Part shown: piece by piece, positions 17,005-25,369 of the stretch
Position numbering within the stretch: the first letter of the stretch is position 1
How the letters are laid out: every line of letters starts with the position of its first letter
From: Prosthecobacter sp.
Lineage (GTDB): Bacteria; Verrucomicrobiota; Verrucomicrobiia; Verrucomicrobiales; Verrucomicrobiaceae
Assembly (NCBI RefSeq): GCF_029946185.1
Contig: NZ_JAQSEA010000155.1
Coordinates: 1 to 36,915, forward strand
Direction of reading: 5' to 3'
Length of the DNA: 36,915 nt
Made by a program: the position numbers and the translations under genes
The notes under the pieces: generated by a model
What the model was told of the DNA's origin: nothing
What the model saw: only the letters and a program-made list of their open reading frames with translations
The model's database searches: none

Positions 17005-18420
17005 CTCCCCGCTCTTCTTGCGTGCCTCGACGTAATGCGTCATCGCATTCATGTTCTTGACGAATTCGCCGGCATCAATCTCGTCGCCTTTGAGCCAGCG
17101 GCCTTCGCTGTCGAGGGATTCAGCAGCTTTCCTGGCCTTTGAAGCTGCCGCTTTTGCACGGCTGGCCCAATCCTTCGGCGTCTGCGGTCCGGTATGGTTG
17201 ATCTGCAGTTCTTCGCGACCTTTGGCGAGCTGCTTTTTGAAGAGGTCGAGGCTGCTCTGCTGGCTGGTCTTGAAGGAATAATGCGTTGGCATGTTGCTGT
17301 CGTCATAGGTCAGTACGTAGGTATCCTTGACGAAGAAGAGGGGCTTGTTGGTGCGCAGTTCATAGAAGCGTGCGTGGGTGCCGTCGGGCAGCTTGGAGCG
17401 TTCGAACCAGGCGAGTGCGGACGGAATTGGCTTGAGGTACTTGTCATCACCTGTGATTACCCAGAGCCGATGCAGCACTTCCATGGCGCCGATGCTCTCA
17501 TTGCCGGTGACGGATGGCGGCTCGAATTTGCGCGCCCAGACGGGATGCATGTCGCGATCATACTGCTGCGCCCACACGGGCTGCGGCTCGGGCATCTGTG
17601 CTAGGAGAAAGAAGTCGCCGAGTTTCTTCAGGGCGGAGAGATAGCGCTCATCCTTTTCGAGTTCGTAGGCGCGGAACAGCACCTTGGCGATCTGCTGCAG
17701 ATTGTCGTCGTTCAGTGTGTAGAAGCTGGTGTACTTCACCTTAGGAAAGGTGCGCGACCATTCGGCGGGGTAGCTCGCTTTGAGCACGGGTGCCGTCGGA
17801 TCTGCCGGGCCGGTGAACTGCTGAGGCCAGGCTCCAATGGGTGCCTGGGCGGCGAGCAGGGAGTCGAAGGCAAATTTGGTGCAGCGCTTCAATTCGGCAT
17901 CGTCTTTGCAGGCGGGTTCATGCGTCATTTCCAGCAGAAAGAGCAACGCGGACTCGGTCTTGTTGTCATCAAGGGTGGTGCTGTTGCGGCGTTTGCCGGG
18001 CTCCTTGTCCCCGGCTTCGAGGTCGCTGCGCAGGTGGTATTTTTTGATCTTCTCAGGATCGAAATCGAAGTCGCTGTCCCAGCCGCCGGTGGCGAGCTGA
18101 GATTTGAGCAGCGATTGGGCGGCGTCTTTCGCGGCGCTGAGGAAAACGTCGTCACCCGTGGCTTGGTAAGCCTTCAGCATGACCAGCCCCATCGTCGTGG
18201 TGCCGTGCGGCTGGATGGAGGTGATCGTGGCGGACTTGCCGTGCTCGACTTCGCCGATCTTGCCCTCTTTGTCCCAGGTGCTCGCATAACCGCCCTCACG
18301 CGCGAGGTGCGTATGCGCATAGGTGACCGCCTTCTTCATGGCCGCGGTGATGACAGCGGGGTCAGGCTGTTCGGCAAGAGCGAACGATGAGGAAAGAGCG
18401 AGAAGGAGAAGCGGACGCAT
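17002..18420 (-). CDS. Secreted pectate lyase-like protein (PL10/PF09492-type)
   Basis: A 472-residue exported protein with signal peptide MRPLLLLALSSSFALA (cleavage near residue 16). The body is an alpha-toroid type sequence of repeating helices. It carries family-type patterns of PF09492 pectic-acid lyases: GGYASTWD near the N-terminus, GAWPQQF, SFYTLNDDNLQQI, and the run WAQQYDRDMHPVWARKFEPP followed by SVTGNESIGAMEVL. PL10 enzymes cleave polygalacturonate by beta-elimination using calcium and a catalytic Arg (established); the exact residues cannot be placed here without alignment. Related verrucomicrobial proteins may act on other uronic-acid polymers. It is 24 bases downstream of the DUF2851 gene on the same strand, without an obvious functional link. 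Confidence 0.75.
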   Translation of the reverse strand: MRPLLLLALSSSFALAEQPDPAVITAAMKKAVTYAHTHLAREGGYASTWDKEGKIGEVEHGKSATITSIQPHGTTTMGLVMLKAYQATGDDVFLSAAKDAAQSLLKSQLATGGWDSDFDFDPEKIKKYHLRSDLEAGDKEPGKRRNSTTLDDNKTESALLFLLEMTHEPACKDDAELKRCTKFAFDSLLAAQAPIGAWPQQFTGPADPTAPVLKASYPAEWSRTFPKVKYTSFYTLNDDNLQQIAKVLFRAYELEKDERYLSALKKLGDFFLLAQMPEPQPVWAQQYDRDMHPVWARKFEPPSVTGNESIGAMEVLHRLWVITGDDKYLKPIPSALAWFERSKLPDGTHARFYELRTNKPLFFVKDTYVLTYDDSNMPTHYSFKTSQQSSLDLFKKQLAKGREELQINHTGPQTPKDWASRAKAAASKARKAAESLDSEGRWLKGDEIDAGEFVKNMNAMTHYVEARKKSGE

Positions 18421-18444
18421 GGTTAGGAACCCAAAACGTCTGGC

Positions 18445-19845
18445 TCAACTCCAGTCCTTCAATCTTTCCGGAAAGGGGCAGTTCGCGCAGGCGGAGTCAT
18501 CTTCGAGGCAGAAGTCCTCATAAATCTGCAGCAGGCCTTGCTGCTGGTGCAGCTTCCGGGTGAAGTCATGGCCGCGGGTGTCCTCGCCAAAGAGGCGCAG
18601 TACAGCGCGGCGCACTTTTTGATTGTCGAGCAGGGCGGGGAGTTCGAGGTACTCTGCCCACAGGCGCGTGCGCTCTGGCACCAGCAGCGGGTAGGCGACG
18701 TTGGCCAGCATCTCCTGCACCCGCGTCTCGCCGATCAAGGCGACTGGTTTCTTCGCCTCCTCCGCGAGCAGGGTGTAGTGGACGGCCCAGAAATCATGCG
18801 TGAGAGCGAGAAGGGAGTCACGCCATGCGGCCTGGCTCCAGCGTGTGGCATCGGCCAAAGGCGTGACGATGGAAGACCAGGAACGCAGCAGCGCGGCGAG
18901 TGCGCCGAGACGGCGCTGGGGGTGATTGCCGGGACGTATGGCGTTGAGCTTCCAACGCAGAAGCTGGCGTTCATCCAGCCAGCGGCCCACGTCGCCCCGG
19001 AGCTTCCACCATTCGCTCCAGAGTTCACGCAGGTAGGAGCGTGTGGCGGGTTCGGTGTCGTCGCTGCGCACGCTTTCGAGGAAACCGGAGACGCCGAAGA
19101 GCCAGGCCTCGCGCTTCGCGGGATCGAGTTGGGTGATTCTTTTCAACGGCAGCCGCTGGGAGAGAATGGCGAAGGGCTGCTGGTTCTTGCGATAGCCCAG
19201 CGTCTGCGCCAGTGCCTGATAAATCGCCTGCTCACGACCCTGCGCGGCCACGCTGCGGTGCAGACGTTTTGATTTGAGTTCAAGACGATGCTGCGCGGCG
19301 GATTCGATGATGGACTGCACCCGCGTGGCATCCATTTCACGTAGAGGCAAGGCGCAACGCCCCAGTCGTGCTTGGGCAAGGTGGGGCTTGGGCTTGATGC
19401 CTTCCGGCAGCATGCCGGCGTGCAGCAGCACTTGAGGGACTTCGCGGTGCTCGCTCGTGCGTGTGTAGAAACGCTCTTCCGGCGCATGCATGAAGAGATG
19501 CAGCACCACACGGTTGAAGTTTTCGTTCGCGCCATGCGTGTGCCGTTCCCAGTCGCGCGCATCGGGGTCCAGCTCGATGTCACCCCGCAGGGTTTGTCCG
19601 CCGATCACGATGGCGCAGCCGTTGAAGTCCGGACCTGCGCCCGAATTCCACACACCGAAATCTGCGATACGCACGTTCTTGCCATCCGTGGTGGTGAATT
19701 CACTGCCAAAGGCACCGGAGAACCACAGACTCTGCAGTTCCATTTCCGTCATGGGTTCGGCAAAACCGGGGAGAGCCTCGGCCACGCCGGAAAAAACGGC
19801 GTCGCGAAAACGTGCGTAGCGGTCGGCGAGCGGGAGCGGCGTCAT
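18445..19845 (-). CDS. DUF2851 family protein
   Basis: A conserved protein of unknown function, about 466 residues from the ATG at 19845; a GTG at 19893 would add 16 residues and is less likely. The DUF2851 pattern is clear in the N-terminal half: LQSLWFSGAFGSEFTTTDG, then FGVWNSGAGPDFNGCAIVIG, and LRGDIELDPDARDWERHTHG followed by NENFNRVVLHLFMH. The acidic and His residues in the last block look like a metal or nuclease-type centre, but that is a guess. The C-terminus has clustered Cys in CLEDDSACANCPFPERL, consistent with a small metal site. No signal peptide. The HAD hydrolase gene lies upstream on the same strand. Confidence 0.85.
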   Translation of the reverse strand: MTPLPLADRYARFRDAVFSGVAEALPGFAEPMTEMELQSLWFSGAFGSEFTTTDGKNVRIADFGVWNSGAGPDFNGCAIVIGGQTLRGDIELDPDARDWERHTHGANENFNRVVLHLFMHAPEERFYTRTSEHREVPQVLLHAGMLPEGIKPKPHLAQARLGRCALPLREMDATRVQSIIESAAQHRLELKSKRLHRSVAAQGREQAIYQALAQTLGYRKNQQPFAILSQRLPLKRITQLDPAKREAWLFGVSGFLESVRSDDTEPATRSYLRELWSEWWKLRGDVGRWLDERQLLRWKLNAIRPGNHPQRRLGALAALLRSWSSIVTPLADATRWSQAAWRDSLLALTHDFWAVHYTLLAEEAKKPVALIGETRVQEMLANVAYPLLVPERTRLWAEYLELPALLDNQKVRRAVLRLFGEDTRGHDFTRKLHQQQGLLQIYEDFCLEDDSACANCPFPERLKDWS

Positions 19846-19921
19846 GACGATTGGGCGTGGGCATACCAAGGAGCGGCTGGCGTGGAATGCCACTGGTTTT
19901 ACCGCTACGGAGGCCGGGGCC

Positions 19922-20584
19922 TTAGATTATCAGTTCGCGCAAGGAAACCTGTGCGAGTGAATCGACACGCTTCCACGCGCCGGTGAAATCCAGATGCCGG
20001 GTCATGGGGCCCGGCGCGACGATGCAGCGGATGCCAGCGGCCATGGCCGCACGGAGGCCGTTGAGGGAGTCTTCGAAAATGAGGGCTTCCTGAGGGGCGA
20101 CGCCGAGCTTTTCGGCGGCGTGGAGAAAGAGGCTTGGGTCGGGCTTTACCTTGCCGGTGTCATCGACCGTGGAGATGTGATGAAAATGGTCATGCAGACC
20201 GAGCTGGTCCATCCATGAGTTGATCCATACGCGCGGGCTGCTGCTGGCGATGGCGATGCGCATGCCGAGTTCGGCGGCTTCCTGCAGGCGGTCTGCGACA
20301 CCGGGCAGCAGATGCAGATGTTTGCGCAGTTCATTTTCGTGGGCCTTGCGCAGCACCTCAAGGGCGTCCCAGTCAAACTCCCGGCCCGTGAGCTGTTCGA
20401 GGTCACGCTTGGGGTCGTAGGTGCCGGTGATGAAGTCGGTGCCGATTGCCTGGGCGTAGCGCTCCAGAGGAAGCTCATGGCCGTGCTGGTCATAGATTTC
20501 CCTCCAAGTATGGTAACCGGTGCTTTCAGTGTCAACGATGAGGCCGTCGAAGTCGAAGATCACGGCGCGGATGGGTGGGGGCAT
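19922..20584 (-). CDS. HAD-superfamily phosphatase/phosphomutase (beta-phosphoglucomutase-like)
   Basis: From the ATG at 20584 the protein has 220 residues and starts directly before the core domain; the longer open frame to 20707 adds a non-conserved leader. HAD motifs are all present: motif I DFDGLIVDTE with nucleophile Asp11 and general acid Asp13, motif II as IAIASSSPR, the motif III Lys in GKVKPDPSLF, and motif IV as IFEDSLNGLRAA. The helical cap between motifs I and II places it in the beta-phosphoglucomutase/phosphoglycolate-phosphatase subfamily (HAD-IA). It dephosphorylates or transfers phosphate on a small cytoplasmic metabolite; the substrate is unknown. Confidence 0.88.
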   Translation of the reverse strand: MPPPIRAVIFDFDGLIVDTESTGYHTWREIYDQHGHELPLERYAQAIGTDFITGTYDPKRDLEQLTGREFDWDALEVLRKAHENELRKHLHLLPGVADRLQEAAELGMRIAIASSSPRVWINSWMDQLGLHDHFHHISTVDDTGKVKPDPSLFLHAAEKLGVAPQEALIFEDSLNGLRAAMAAGIRCIVAPGPMTRHLDFTGAWKRVDSLAQVSLRELII

Positions 20585-20640
20585 GCGGATGGATGGCCGA
20601 AAGTAGCGAAAGATGCAAAAGATTCGAAAGCTGTGAAAAC

Positions 20641-20647
20641 GGGAGGT
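20641..20647 (+). promoter_or_regulatory. Shine-Dalgarno GGGAGGT of the DUF1990 gene
   Basis: GGGAGGT ends ten bases before the ATG at 20658 and decides that start over the in-frame ATG at 20709. It is one of very few clear Shine-Dalgarno sequences in the window. Confidence 0.55.
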
Positions 20648-20657
20648 CCCACTTTTT

Positions 20658-21245
20658 ATGCTTTTCCGTTTCGTTGAACCGACAGGCCATGGCAGCGTGC
20701 TGCCCACGATGCTTAGTTTGAAATCACCAGAGCCCGAGCGACTGCGCGAATTGCTGAAGTCATGGAGGGATGAACCTCTGAGCTACACGCCGCCACTGGC
20801 GGATGGATTCATCGCTGACGAGCATGCGGTGAGGCTGGGCAGTGGTGAGGAGGTGTATCTGAAGGCCTGCGGGGCCTTGGATGCGTGGGGCATGTTTCCG
20901 ACCTGGGCGGAGGTCAGTCGATTAGAAGTCAAGGGTCAGCAGGTGGGGCAGATTGTGGCGATGGTGACGCGCATCTGCGGCCTGTGGTGGGTGAACCCCT
21001 GCCGGATTCTGCGTCGCTGCGATTCAGCGACTACTCATGGATTTGTGTATGGAACCCTGCCTGAACACGCCGAATGCGGTGAGGAGCAGTTTGTGATTGA
21101 GCGCAGGACCGATGGCAGCGTGTGGTATGTTATACGTGCATTCTCACATCCACGTCATTGGATGGCGTGGCTCGGCTTCCCATTGGCGCGTTGGTGGCAG
21201 TGCCGTTTTGTGCGGGATTCACAGCGGAGGATGGCCATTCCGTGA
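20658..21245 (+). CDS. DUF1990 domain protein
   Basis: A 195-residue protein of the DUF1990 family. Family-type patterns: WGMFPTWAEV in the middle, GFVYGTLPEHAECGEEQFVI, and the C-terminal DGSVWYVIRAFSHPRHWMAW ending in an Arg-rich tail. DUF1990 proteins have a START-like ligand-binding fold (family knowledge, from memory), and their role is unknown. The stop TGA at 21243-21245 overlaps a GTG start of a YndJ-like membrane protein, so the two are translationally coupled. In other bacteria I recall DUF1990 and YndJ being linked or fused, which supports a shared function. The gene is transcribed away from the HAD gene. Confidence 0.8.
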   Translation: MLFRFVEPTGHGSVLPTMLSLKSPEPERLRELLKSWRDEPLSYTPPLADGFIADEHAVRLGSGEEVYLKACGALDAWGMFPTWAEVSRLEVKGQQVGQIVAMVTRICGLWWVNPCRILRRCDSATTHGFVYGTLPEHAECGEEQFVIERRTDGSVWYVIRAFSHPRHWMAWLGFPLARWWQCRFVRDSQRRMAIP

Positions 21246-22162
21246 AGGCTGAGGACAAGTTCAAATACGAGTGGCTGGTTGCAGCGCTGGCATGGGTCGC
21301 GCAGTTATGGGCGCTCAAATCACTGCCTTCAGACAGCTATTGGGTCGTGATGTTATTGCTGCTTTCAGCATGTCTCCTGATGCCATTATCGAGACGTTTG
21401 TTGGATTGCGAATCGCAACAAACATGGTGGCCCCGAGTGGAACTTGGATGTGCTCTTTTGATTGCCGTCAGCTTCATCGCAAATACGGTCGTTTATATCA
21501 TCCCTTGGTTGCTGATTCGTTCGGCGGCAGCACTTGAAGCGCTCGGAAATTGCAGAAAAAAGACGCTGGATAATTCTGCGGAATTGGCGCTTTTGTCTGC
21601 GCGCGTTTTCCCCGCCATCGGTGCTGCATGGCTGGTGGCAAATCGTGCCAACTGGACGCCCTGGGGCTTCGATCCGCTCATCGTGCTGCTCACGGCGGCA
21701 CATTTCCATCATGCGGGATTCACACTGCCGCTGATGGCGGGGCTGAATGCGAAGGCGAAACCAGGATGCTGGACCCGATTTTCGTGTGTCGCGATCCTGC
21801 TCGGCGTGCCGCTGGTGGCCGTGGGAATCACCTGCACTCACTTTGGGGTGCTGAAGTTCGTAGAACCATTTGGCGTAACGATTTTGGTCATGGGTGCGCT
21901 CGGCGTCGCTCTGTCACAAATGCGGAGAGGCTTGGAAAAAAAGCATCCGAATTGGACACGCTTCGGCTTCTTGATTTCAGGCGCATCGCTCTTCATTGCG
22001 ATGCTTCTGGCGCTCAGCTTTGGCCTGCGATATTTGATCCCAAACTACGCACTGACGATGCCACAGATGTGGATGATCCACGGGACACTGAATGCGATTG
22101 GTTTCGGGCTGTGCGGGATTCTGGCGTGGCGTGGTGCCTCTAAGCAGGCTGAGCACCCTTGA
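21242..22162 (+). CDS. YndJ-like polytopic membrane protein
   Basis: The start is the GTG at 21242 in the overlap GTGA with the DUF1990 stop, giving 306 residues; the frame upstream of it lies inside the DUF1990 gene. There are about nine to ten hydrophobic segments. Conserved YndJ-type features are AAHFHHAGFTLPLMAG, with His residues in a membrane loop, and the C-terminal PQMWMIHGTLNAIGFGLCG. The His-rich motifs could hold a metal or take part in chemistry at the membrane, but no activity is known. The 3-prime end overlaps the NADH dehydrogenase-like gene on the other strand by 23 bases (22140-22162). Confidence 0.75.
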   Translation: MKAEDKFKYEWLVAALAWVAQLWALKSLPSDSYWVVMLLLLSACLLMPLSRRLLDCESQQTWWPRVELGCALLIAVSFIANTVVYIIPWLLIRSAAALEALGNCRKKTLDNSAELALLSARVFPAIGAAWLVANRANWTPWGFDPLIVLLTAAHFHHAGFTLPLMAGLNAKAKPGCWTRFSCVAILLGVPLVAVGITCTHFGVLKFVEPFGVTILVMGALGVALSQMRRGLEKKHPNWTRFGFLISGASLFIAMLLALSFGLRYLIPNYALTMPQMWMIHGTLNAIGFGLCGILAWRGASKQAEHP

Positions 22163-24167
22163 GCAAATCGAACAAGGTGATCATGCCGAGCAGTTTTTTC
22201 TGTTCATCAACGACCACCGCCTTGCTAACGCCACTTCGCATCAGCGTGCCGACAAGCACGGGCACGGGGGTGTCTGCGGTGATGCAGAACGGTTTGGTCA
22301 GCGGCAGTGCCTGCAACTGATCCACGCAGGTGAGGCCGTGGTTTTTGAGCCATTCATAAGCGACCGAGCGACGCAGCAGGCCGACGACGCAACCGTTCGC
22401 AGTGACGGGATAGGTGCTGTGTGGGTGCGCCTGAAACTCGGCCACGGCATCCTGCACGGTGACGTTGGCGTCTAGGAAAGCAATGTTTCGTGTCATCACG
22501 TCGGCGGCACAGGCCTGGCGCGTGGCCTCCGGAATCATGTTCACCGTGTTCTGGATTTCTTCGGGCAGGTGATACTGCTGCGCGGTACCTCGGAACAGGG
22601 CATCCAGCGAGCCGATGCTTTTCGCTAGCGTCTTGAAGGTCCCTCCATCAATGGCCACGAGTTCGCTCGATTCGGTGGCCTGGGCATCAAAACGCCAGAT
22701 GCCATCACCCAGGAGAGCGCGTTCACCGAAGTGCTCACCGGGGCCGGCGGCTTTGACTAGCTGGCCTTTGTCATCGGTGATGTTCACATTGCCTTTTTTG
22801 ACGGCATAGAGGGACTGTGCAGGCTCGCCCGCATGAAACAGCGAATCCCCGGGCTCAAGGTGCATCTCGCCGAGCGGCGAGGAGAAGCTAGGCGTGAGCA
22901 GATTGATGTCGCGCGGAAAGAACAGCTCAAAACTCCACTCCGCCATGACGCGTAGCTTGCGGTCAAAGCCGGGGAGTTTCATGAGGTAGATGCTGCGCCA
23001 CATGAACCAGGCAATGATGCCGGAGAAGCGCATGCCAAACACCTGCGCGACGGCCTTGCGATGGCCGATGGTGGCGAGCTCGCCGAGGCCGGTGAAGTGA
23101 AACGGCTTCAAGGGGAGCCCTGCGAAACTGGCCGCGATATTCTTCGCCACCAGCGCCCCCTGGCGCATGGCGAACTGCGCAGTCTCAGGGCAGGTGCCGC
23201 CGTCCGCCTTGGGGAAGACAGCGCAGTCCCCGGCGGACCACACATTGGTGAGCCCTTTGACCTGCCCGCTGGATTCCACGACGACCTTGCCACGCTCCAC
23301 CGGGAGCCCGCCGTTGGCACCCAGCGCGGTGATTTGCGGATGCGGTGCATTGCCGACGGTGCACACCACGAGCGTGGCGGAAAGAGAGACTCCATCCCCC
23401 AGCTGCACGGTGCGGGCGGTGACGGCACGCACGCGGCTTTTGAAGATGATCTTCACGCCCATCTCGGTGAGGCATTTGCCCGTGTAGGTGCCGAGGCTGT
23501 CGCTCAGCATGCCAAGCAAACGGTCCCCGCTGTGGATCAGCGTGACGCTCGGCTCATGGGGTTCGATGTTCTCATAGAAACGGCGCGCTCCGACGATCAA
23601 ATCCTGGATCTGCCCGGCCGTTTCCACGCCTGAGTAACCACCACCAACGATGACGAAGGAGAGCAGCTCTTTGCGCAGTTTGGGATTGGTGATGAGATTG
23701 GCCTCCTCAAGGCGGCTGATGATGGCGGCGCGCAGCTTCATAGCATCGCCCACGGTGCGCATGAGGTACGCATGCTCGCCCATGCCAGGAATGCGGCTGA
23801 GGTCCACCCCGGCACCGGGGGCCAGCATGATGTGCTCAAAGCCCACCGTGACCTGCGGTGTGAACATGCCCCCGTTCAGCGTGATGATGCGGTTCTCGAG
23901 GTCGATGTGCGTGACCTCTCCCTTGAGCACCTCGGCTCCGCGGCAGATCATGCGGATGGGATTCACCACGTGCTGTGGGGAGAGCGACCCACCCGCGACT
24001 TCCGGCAGCATCGGCTGAAAGACCATGTGGTTTTCACTGGCGATGATGCCCACCGTCATGCCGGCCACGCTCTCGGTGAGCTTGAGCAGCTTGCGTGCGC
24101 AGTACACTCCAGCAAACCCTCCGCCGATGATGGCTACTTTGAAAATACGGTCGGGTTGTTTGGGCAT
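22140..24167 (-). CDS. Type II NADH dehydrogenase-like flavoprotein fused to cyclic-nucleotide-binding and CBS domains
   Basis: A 675-residue fusion. Residues 1-420 form an NDH-2-like FAD oxidoreductase: FAD-binding GGGFAG at 15-20, NADH-binding GGGYSG at 175-180, the second FAD motif SAGDCA at 311-316, and a C-terminal amphipathic stretch (about 383-420) that could dock to the membrane. NDH-2 enzymes pass electrons from NADH to quinone without pumping protons (established). Residues about 430-515 are a cNMP-binding-type domain with EPGD, AGEPAQSLYAVKKG and GEHFGERALLG. The usual Arg-Ser/Thr-Ala of the phosphate-binding cassette reads WRFDAQA, so ligand binding is uncertain. Residues about 553-675 hold two CBS repeats. 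The layout suggests allosteric control of respiration. It lies 53 bases downstream of a potassium channel gene. Confidence 0.88.
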   Translation of the reverse strand: MPKQPDRIFKVAIIGGGFAGVYCARKLLKLTESVAGMTVGIIASENHMVFQPMLPEVAGGSLSPQHVVNPIRMICRGAEVLKGEVTHIDLENRIITLNGGMFTPQVTVGFEHIMLAPGAGVDLSRIPGMGEHAYLMRTVGDAMKLRAAIISRLEEANLITNPKLRKELLSFVIVGGGYSGVETAGQIQDLIVGARRFYENIEPHEPSVTLIHSGDRLLGMLSDSLGTYTGKCLTEMGVKIIFKSRVRAVTARTVQLGDGVSLSATLVVCTVGNAPHPQITALGANGGLPVERGKVVVESSGQVKGLTNVWSAGDCAVFPKADGGTCPETAQFAMRQGALVAKNIAASFAGLPLKPFHFTGLGELATIGHRKAVAQVFGMRFSGIIAWFMWRSIYLMKLPGFDRKLRVMAEWSFELFFPRDINLLTPSFSSPLGEMHLEPGDSLFHAGEPAQSLYAVKKGNVNITDDKGQLVKAAGPGEHFGERALLGDGIWRFDAQATESSELVAIDGGTFKTLAKSIGSLDALFRGTAQQYHLPEEIQNTVNMIPEATRQACAADVMTRNIAFLDANVTVQDAVAEFQAHPHSTYPVTANGCVVGLLRRSVAYEWLKNHGLTCVDQLQALPLTKPFCITADTPVPVLVGTLMRSGVSKAVVVDEQKKLLGMITLFDLLKGAQPA

Positions 24168-24168
24168 A

Positions 24169-24183
24169 GTCTGCAGTGCAGAC
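24169..24183 (-). promoter_or_regulatory. Perfect dyad directly upstream of the NADH dehydrogenase-fusion start codon
   Basis: GTCTGC-AGT-GCAGAC is a six-base perfect inverted repeat with a three-base centre, ending two bases before the ATG at 24167. It lies in the 53-base gap after the potassium channel gene. It could be a protein operator or an RNA hairpin that hides the start codon region. The sequence shows the symmetry only; the role is inferred. Confidence 0.4.
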
Positions 24184-24220
24184 GCAGGCAGCGAGCCAGC
24201 TTGACCGAATAATGCTGTGC

Positions 24221-25240
24221 CTAGCTCGTTGAGCGCCGCAAGACACGTTTCATCACCACCAAGGCATCCCCCGGCATGAGCATCGCTGTGGGGCTGGGAT
24301 TCAAATCTGTGACCCCTTCTTTGCGCAAAATCGCCACGGGCAGCAGGCGGCCGGCGGTCCCGGTCTCGACGTCTGAGATGCGCTTGTGGAGCCAGGGCGA
24401 GTCTGCACCGATTTCGATTTCCTCCATGTCGAGGCCGAGTTCGGTGAGATGGTGGTCAAAGTCGATGCTGGCCTTCGTCTTGCCGCCGATCAGGTCGCGC
24501 GTGTTCGGGTGCAGGATCAGGTGGGCGATGCGGTCTGCGCCAATGTGAGCGGGCAGCACCACACGGTTTGCACCCGCCTGCAGCAACTTGCGCTCGGTGG
24601 AGGGAACTTCACCGCGTGCGATGATTTGGATCGCGGGGTTCATGTTGCGCGCGCTGAGGGTGATGAAGACATTGGCCGCGTCATTGGGCAGTACTGTGGC
24701 CAGCACGCGTGCACGGCTGATGCCCGCCATCTTCAGCACCGCTTCGTCCGTGGCCTCGCCTTGCAGGGTGAGAAAGCCCGCATCCCGCACCTCTGCCACG
24801 CGGTCAGTCGCCTGATCGACGATGACGAAGGGGATGCCGCCTGCCTGCAATTGGGTGGCGATCATGCGGCCAATGCGACCGTAGCCGCAGATGATGGCGT
24901 GGTTTGTCAGTTTTTCGATTTCGTTTTCCATGCGTTTGCCTCCCAGTGCTCGTTGAATCTGTGCCTCCGTCAGCCACTGCACCAGGGTACCAGTGACGAA
25001 AATAATGCCGGTGCAGCCAAAGAGAATCAGCATCACCGTCCACGTTCGCAGCCAGGGATCGGTGATGGGCACCACCTCCCCATAGCCGACGCTGAAAGCG
25101 GTGATGACCACCATGTAGAAAGCATCGCTCCATGACCAGCCTGCCACCCGGTAGCCGATGGTGAAAACCGTCATCACCAGGCCGACGAAGGCTAAGGCAT
25201 AGAGAACATTGTTCTGCGGGCGGTTCTTGGAAATCGGCAT
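24221..25240 (-). CDS. RCK-domain potassium channel (MthK/Kch-like)
   Basis: A 339-residue two-transmembrane potassium channel with a cytoplasmic RCK (TrkA_N plus TrkA_C) gating module. Hydrophobic helices lie at about 13-30 and 66-90. Between them is the pore helix and filter TAFSVGYGE at 47-55, where the common TVGYGD reads SVGYGE. The Rossmann fold of TrkA_N starts with HAIICGYGRIGR at 114-125 and has the acidic Asp of IVDQATDR for nucleotide contact. The C-terminal part (about 265-339) is TrkA_C-like. RCK domains gate such channels in response to calcium, nucleotides or other ligands (established). The next gene on the strand is the NDH-2 fusion, also with nucleotide-sensing domains. Confidence 0.88.
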   Translation of the reverse strand: MPISKNRPQNNVLYALAFVGLVMTVFTIGYRVAGWSWSDAFYMVVITAFSVGYGEVVPITDPWLRTWTVMLILFGCTGIIFVTGTLVQWLTEAQIQRALGGKRMENEIEKLTNHAIICGYGRIGRMIATQLQAGGIPFVIVDQATDRVAEVRDAGFLTLQGEATDEAVLKMAGISRARVLATVLPNDAANVFITLSARNMNPAIQIIARGEVPSTERKLLQAGANRVVLPAHIGADRIAHLILHPNTRDLIGGKTKASIDFDHHLTELGLDMEEIEIGADSPWLHKRISDVETGTAGRLLPVAILRKEGVTDLNPSPTAMLMPGDALVVMKRVLRRSTS

Positions 25241-25369
25241 CGGATCGGGCGGAAGGCAATAGCTAGCGGAAGGCGTGCCAGAAGCCGGACAGTTGTCGAA
25301 GATTGCTCGTGCTCGGTGAAATGACGCGTGCGCTCAGGGCGTTTGCTTGCCACGTTCTCCACCCACTCT

